Positions 60,551-64,000 of a DNA stretch of 64,000 nucleotides are shown here, in pieces. The notes beneath the pieces are model-generated. The model saw only the letters and a list, made by a program, of their open reading frames with translations. It was not told the origin of the DNA and made no database searches. A program made the position numbers and the translations under genes. Source of the DNA: Lewinellaceae bacterium (GTDB taxonomy: Bacteria > Bacteroidota > Bacteroidia > Chitinophagales > Saprospiraceae); contig JADJSY010000016.1 in assembly GCA_016711435.1 (NCBI GenBank), positions 1 to 64,000 on the forward strand, written 5' to 3'. Each line of letters begins with the position of its first letter. The first letter of the stretch is position 1.

Positions 60551-62425
60551 GTGGAATCTGCGCCGGAAGCGCCTGCAACAGATTACGAAGGCCTTGAAGG
60601 TCTGGAAGGTCTCGAATCCGAAGAAAGAGAAGCCCTGCCACCCGACCAACGCATCGTAAACACCGGTTTTGCCCCAAAAGACACGCCACAATTTCCCTCC
60701 CCCGACGATGTTACGCTGGTGGCCGGACAATCCTACTTTTTCTGGCTGGAAGTCGGCGTATTGCTGAAGGATACGATAGAGGTCCGGCCCGCTTCGTTAC
60801 CAACAGAGCACCTGCCCGACGAAGCCGAGCTCGAAGTTGCCTTGTACGCCATGGGCGACGGGTTTCAGATCGAGGAAGCGGCATCCATCGGCAAACTAAA
60901 ACTCAATAAAAACGGCGTCGTCAGAGTATCTCAACAGCCGATGTATCCTCCGCAATTGGCAGTATCCGCTGAAATGTTTGAAAAACGCCTGTTTTTCCCG
61001 GTACAAGCCGCTGCGAAAGAAGGCAGGGGGCTTCTAAAGTGCAATATTTACTGCCAGGGTATTCTGGTACAATCGCGGGAAGTCCGGGCTGAAATCGCCG
61101 CCCAGACCAAACCCCTCATCGCCGCCCTGACTTCGGAACTGCAATATTCCCTGGCGTCTACCCTTACAGCGAAACAACTGAACGCATACCGGGAGCACAA
61201 ACTCAGTGTTTTATTGAGTGAAAGCGACCAGGAAAGCCACAGTTTGCAGATTTTCGGCAGCCACCAATACAAAAAAGACGCTTCATTCGATGAAGGCACG
61301 ATCTCCAATACGCTCCGGGAAATTCGCGGAGGTTTGCGATTGGCGGCCTGGGGAAAAGAAACGGAATATCAAAACGAACCCTATTTATACGAGTCGAAAG
61401 CCAAAAACCTCGACCAACTGTCCGCCCATCTTTTTATGCTCGCCAAACGCGGTTATAACTTTTATGACGCGCTGGTGAACAGTTTTGCCGGGCCGGGCCG
61501 GGCCGCCCGGAAAGCGCTGGAAGAACTGATGCGCGAACCGGGTTACGTACAACTGGTGCTGCAAAAAGGCGCCCGGCAGGTGTTGCCGTTGGCGGTATTG
61601 TACGATCATCCGCTGGATGCGGGCGTTCCTTCCGTAAAATCATACCGTTTGTGCGATACTTTCCGTACGGCCCTGGAACAAAACCAGCCGCTGGCAGAAT
61701 GCTCCTGTTTTCAGGGAAATTGCCCCAGCAGGGAAGACCGGTATGTGGTTTGCCCAAGCGGTTTCTGGGGATACCGGCATTACCTGGGAATGCCACATTC
61801 GGTCAAAGACAGCCCTTTTGCGCCTGCGGAAATTTTTTATTCCGATAAACCCGAAGTCGCCGTAGCAAGCTGGACGGACGTCGATTTTAAATACCGGGTA
61901 AATCATATCAACAACCTCAAAGCCTGGAACAATATCAACTGGAAGTTTGCCGAAGACCGAAAATCAACGATTAACTTGTTGAAAGACAAGCAATTGAGTA
62001 TGGTCTACTTTTATTGTCACGGCGGCATGAGCAATTCATTCCCTTACCTGCTCGTTGGAAAAGACCGGAATGAACTGATTGTGCCCAGCCTTATCCGAAG
62101 CGAAGACATTTTCTGGGAAGATTCACATCCCCTGGTTTTTATCAACGGCTGTCACACGACCTCCCTGTCTCCCGAACAAACCCTGAATTTTGTCAGCGCA
62201 TTTGTTGAAAATGCGCTTTGCGCCGGCGTTATCGGGACGGAGATTACCATCTTCGAGCAACTCGCCGTCGACTTTTCAACGGCATTTTTCAAGCGGTTTA
62301 CCAATAACGTACCTGTGGGTAAGGCGATCCGGGATGCCCGACTGGACATATTGCAACAGTACAACCCGCTTGGGCTGGTTTATATTCCTTTTGTGATCAG
62401 CGGCTTGCAGTTGGTGAAGAAATAG
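60551..62425 (+). CDS. CHAT-domain caspase-like protease, possibly fused to the EAD
   Basis: This ORF (624 codons from GTG 60551) ends in a CHAT peptidase domain: MVYFYCHGGMSNSFPYLLVG with catalytic His490 and PLVFINGCHTTSLSPE with Cys534, then AGVIGTEITIFEQLAVDFST and GKAIRDARLDIL. The preceding 430 residues hold an acidic linker and a beta-rich region (VTLVAGQSYFFWLEVGVLLK, LLKCNIYCQGILVQSREVRA) of unknown fold. Such caspase-like proteases act in bacterial immunity and regulated cell death. The ORF shares its frame with the EAD ORF, and only one TAG lies between them, with no good ribosome site before the GTG. A 746-residue fusion with a misread base is an alternative. Confidence 0.85.
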   Translation: MESAPEAPATDYEGLEGLEGLESEEREALPPDQRIVNTGFAPKDTPQFPSPDDVTLVAGQSYFFWLEVGVLLKDTIEVRPASLPTEHLPDEAELEVALYAMGDGFQIEEAASIGKLKLNKNGVVRVSQQPMYPPQLAVSAEMFEKRLFFPVQAAAKEGRGLLKCNIYCQGILVQSREVRAEIAAQTKPLIAALTSELQYSLASTLTAKQLNAYREHKLSVLLSESDQESHSLQIFGSHQYKKDASFDEGTISNTLREIRGGLRLAAWGKETEYQNEPYLYESKAKNLDQLSAHLFMLAKRGYNFYDALVNSFAGPGRAARKALEELMREPGYVQLVLQKGARQVLPLAVLYDHPLDAGVPSVKSYRLCDTFRTALEQNQPLAECSCFQGNCPSREDRYVVCPSGFWGYRHYLGMPHSVKDSPFAPAEIFYSDKPEVAVASWTDVDFKYRVNHINNLKAWNNINWKFAEDRKSTINLLKDKQLSMVYFYCHGGMSNSFPYLLVGKDRNELIVPSLIRSEDIFWEDSHPLVFINGCHTTSLSPEQTLNFVSAFVENALCAGVIGTEITIFEQLAVDFSTAFFKRFTNNVPVGKAIRDARLDILQQYNPLGLVYIPFVISGLQLVKK

Positions 62426-62436
62426 AAATACTCTTG

Positions 62437-62444
62437 TACTTTTG
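62437..62444 (+). promoter_or_regulatory. -7 box for purH
   Basis: TACTTTTG matches TAnnTTTG exactly, 26 bases before the purH start. TTG at 62411-62413 is a possible -33 element with 23-base spacing. Confidence 0.55.
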
Positions 62445-62469
62445 CGGCTTCTACGCAAACTTACTTCCC

Positions 62470-64000
62470 ATGTCCATCTCCAACCTGCGGCTTCGCTCCG
62501 CACTCATTTCCGTTTATTCCAAAGACGGCCTCGAACCACTTATCCGCCGCCTGCACGCCCTTGGCGTCCAATTGTACAGCACCGGCGGCACCCAGTCCTA
62601 CATCCAGAAACTCGACATACCGGTAACGGCAGTGGAAACGCTGACCGGCTACCCGAGCATCCTCGACGGGCGGGTAAAAACCTTGCATCCTGCCGTTTTT
62701 GGCGGTTTGCTGGCGCGCCGCGAACCGGAGCACCTGGCGCAACTCAAAGAATACAATATCCCTGAAATCGACTGTGTTATTGTGGATTTGTACCCTTTTG
62801 AGGATACCGTAGCCAAAACCAACGACGAAAAGGAAATTATTGAAAAAATCGACATTGGCGGGGTGTCGCTCATCCGCGCTGCCGCCAAGAACTGGCAGGA
62901 TGTGGCCGTGGTAGCCAGTAAAGAAGAATACAAGTTATTCCTCGATCTGCTGGACGAACAGGAGGGGGAATTGACCGAAAACGACCGCCGCGAACTGGCG
63001 CGCCGGGCTTTTAAAGTGACTTCCAATTACGACATCGCCATTTTTAACTGGTTCAACGAGGGTACTACGGATATCGCTTTCAAATACTCCATCCACCGCT
63101 CCGACATCCTGCGCTACGGCGAAAACCCGCACCAGAGCGGCGTGTTTTTCGGCGATTTTGAAAAGGTGTTCGACAAACTGAGCGGCAAAGCCATTTCCTA
63201 CAACAACCTGGTCGACATCGACGCGGCGGTGCAACTGATGCGCGAATTCCAGGTCGGAAAACCCTGTTTTGCTATTCTGAAACACACCAATGCCTGCGGC
63301 ATCGCCCGGCGCCACACCCTGCTGGAAGCCTGGCAGGCAGCCCTGGCCTGCGATTCCACCTCGGCTTTCGGCGGCATTTTTATCTGCAATACGACGGTCG
63401 ATCTGGCCACGGCGCAGGAGATCAATAAACTGTTTTATGAGGTGTTGATCGCACCCGATTTTGCGCCTGATGCGCTGGAATTGTTGAAAAAGAAAGAACA
63501 GCGTATCTTATTGAAAATCAAAAGTTACGAAAGCCAGAAACGCTCTTTCCGCAGTCTGCTGAACGGCGTGGTGGAACAGGATACCGACCTGAAAACAGAA
63601 ACCGAAGCCGATCTGAAACCGGTTACCGAGCGCATTCCAACACCCAAGGAAGTCGGCGAACTCATTTTCGCGGCCAAATGCGCCAAACACCTGAAATCGA
63701 ATGCCATTGCCTTGGTCAAAGAGCGCCAGTTGATCGGTATGGGTTGCGGTCAGCCGAGTCGGGTCGATGCGCTGCGCCAGGCGATCGCCAAAGCCAAATC
63801 GTTCGGATTCGATCTGAACGGGGCCGTCATGGCCTCCGATGCGTTTTTTCCCTTCCCCGATTGTGTAGAAATTGCGCATGAAGTGGGTATTACGGCGGTG
63901 ATACAGCCGGGCGGCTCTATGAAAGACCAGGATTCCGTGAATGCCTGCAATGAGCGGGGGATGGCGATGGTGATGACGGGTTTTCGGCATTTTAGACACA
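62470..64000 (+). CDS. purH: Bifunctional AICAR formyltransferase/IMP cyclohydrolase (3' end at window edge)
   Basis: This enzyme makes the last two steps of IMP synthesis. The N-terminal IMP cyclohydrolase part has ALISVYSKDGLEPLIRRL, VQLYSTGGTQSYIQ, VETLTGYPSILDGRVKTLHP and VDLYPFEDTV with DIGGVSLIRAAAKN. The C-terminal AICAR transformylase part has LRYGENPHQSGVFFGDF, CFAILKHTNACGIA with the catalytic Lys-His, SAFGGIFICN, IGMGCGQPSRVDALRQA, ASDAFFPFPD and VIQPGGSMKDQDSV. The last codons in the window read FRHFRH, the normal PurH end, so only the stop codon is missing. 510 codons are visible. Confidence 0.96.
   Translation, partial: MSISNLRLRSALISVYSKDGLEPLIRRLHALGVQLYSTGGTQSYIQKLDIPVTAVETLTGYPSILDGRVKTLHPAVFGGLLARREPEHLAQLKEYNIPEIDCVIVDLYPFEDTVAKTNDEKEIIEKIDIGGVSLIRAAAKNWQDVAVVASKEEYKLFLDLLDEQEGELTENDRRELARRAFKVTSNYDIAIFNWFNEGTTDIAFKYSIHRSDILRYGENPHQSGVFFGDFEKVFDKLSGKAISYNNLVDIDAAVQLMREFQVGKPCFAILKHTNACGIARRHTLLEAWQAALACDSTSAFGGIFICNTTVDLATAQEINKLFYEVLIAPDFAPDALELLKKKEQRILLKIKSYESQKRSFRSLLNGVVEQDTDLKTETEADLKPVTERIPTPKEVGELIFAAKCAKHLKSNAIALVKERQLIGMGCGQPSRVDALRQAIAKAKSFGFDLNGAVMASDAFFPFPDCVEIAHEVGITAVIQPGGSMKDQDSVNACNERGMAMVMTGFRHFRH

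Overview
The window looks like a chromosome segment of a Bacteroidota bacterium, most likely from the Saprospiria lineage. This is inferred from gene content: a huge secreted protein with a gliding-motility/type IX secretion C-terminal domain, a TonB receptor with a carboxypeptidase-regulatory plug extension next to a DUF5689 lipoprotein, a green-type proteorhodopsin with Blh, an EAD/CHAT effector, and many promoters with the Bacteroidota -7 box TAnnTTTG. Base composition is near 50% GC except for three anomalous G/C-rich patches.

Layout. 1-10.0 kb is a copper/heavy-metal resistance cluster on the + strand: CusC-like (5' cut by the window), CusA-like RND pump, CusB-like adaptor with an N-terminal extension, a heavy-metal-binding lipoprotein, an HMA-AraC fusion regulator, a CopA-type P1B-ATPase and a small HMA chaperone. 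10-16.5 kb holds a flavin monooxygenase, an unknown secreted protein, a remnant UPF0126/TRIC gene, a type II NADH dehydrogenase and ornithine aminotransferase. 16.8-18.7 kb is a light-use module (proteorhodopsin, terminator, Blh). 19-27.6 kb holds a FISUMP-type protein, the DUF5689/TonB receptor/nuclease locus, a phosphodiesterase, tRNA-Arg(CCT) and a carboxypeptidase-regulatory-like protein. 28-44 kb is mostly housekeeping: efp-accB-accC, SRPBCC, DUF72, a GlcD-like oxidase, waaA, icd, a DUF433/DUF5615 pair, a TPR protein, a sugar nucleotidyltransferase and dut. 44-49 kb is one 1,663-codon cell-surface gene. 49-57 kb holds a GxxExxY protein, dusB, cca, DUF2147, rdgB, ftsY, a GmhA-like isomerase and a class I isoprenoid-synthase-like protein. 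57-62.4 kb holds an ABC exporter and a cassette of two small membrane proteins plus EAD11 and CHAT-protease ORFs, followed by purH at the right edge.

Two window-wide features matter. First, at least ten genes, including essential ones (accB, waaA), are broken by single-base indels, often inside homopolymers. The best reading is sequence or assembly error rather than pseudogenes, so these genes are annotated across the shifts. Second, many intergenic gaps carry degenerate tandem repeats, mostly with a 7-bp period and often as inverted copies, and a separate ACGGATT-rich palindromic element sits between convergent gene ends. No rRNA or CRISPR array was seen.

The best candidate for an undescribed system is the 59.3-62.4 kb cassette: a promoter-like box, two small membrane proteins, an effector-associated domain and a CHAT protease, with the last two in one reading frame separated by a single TAG.
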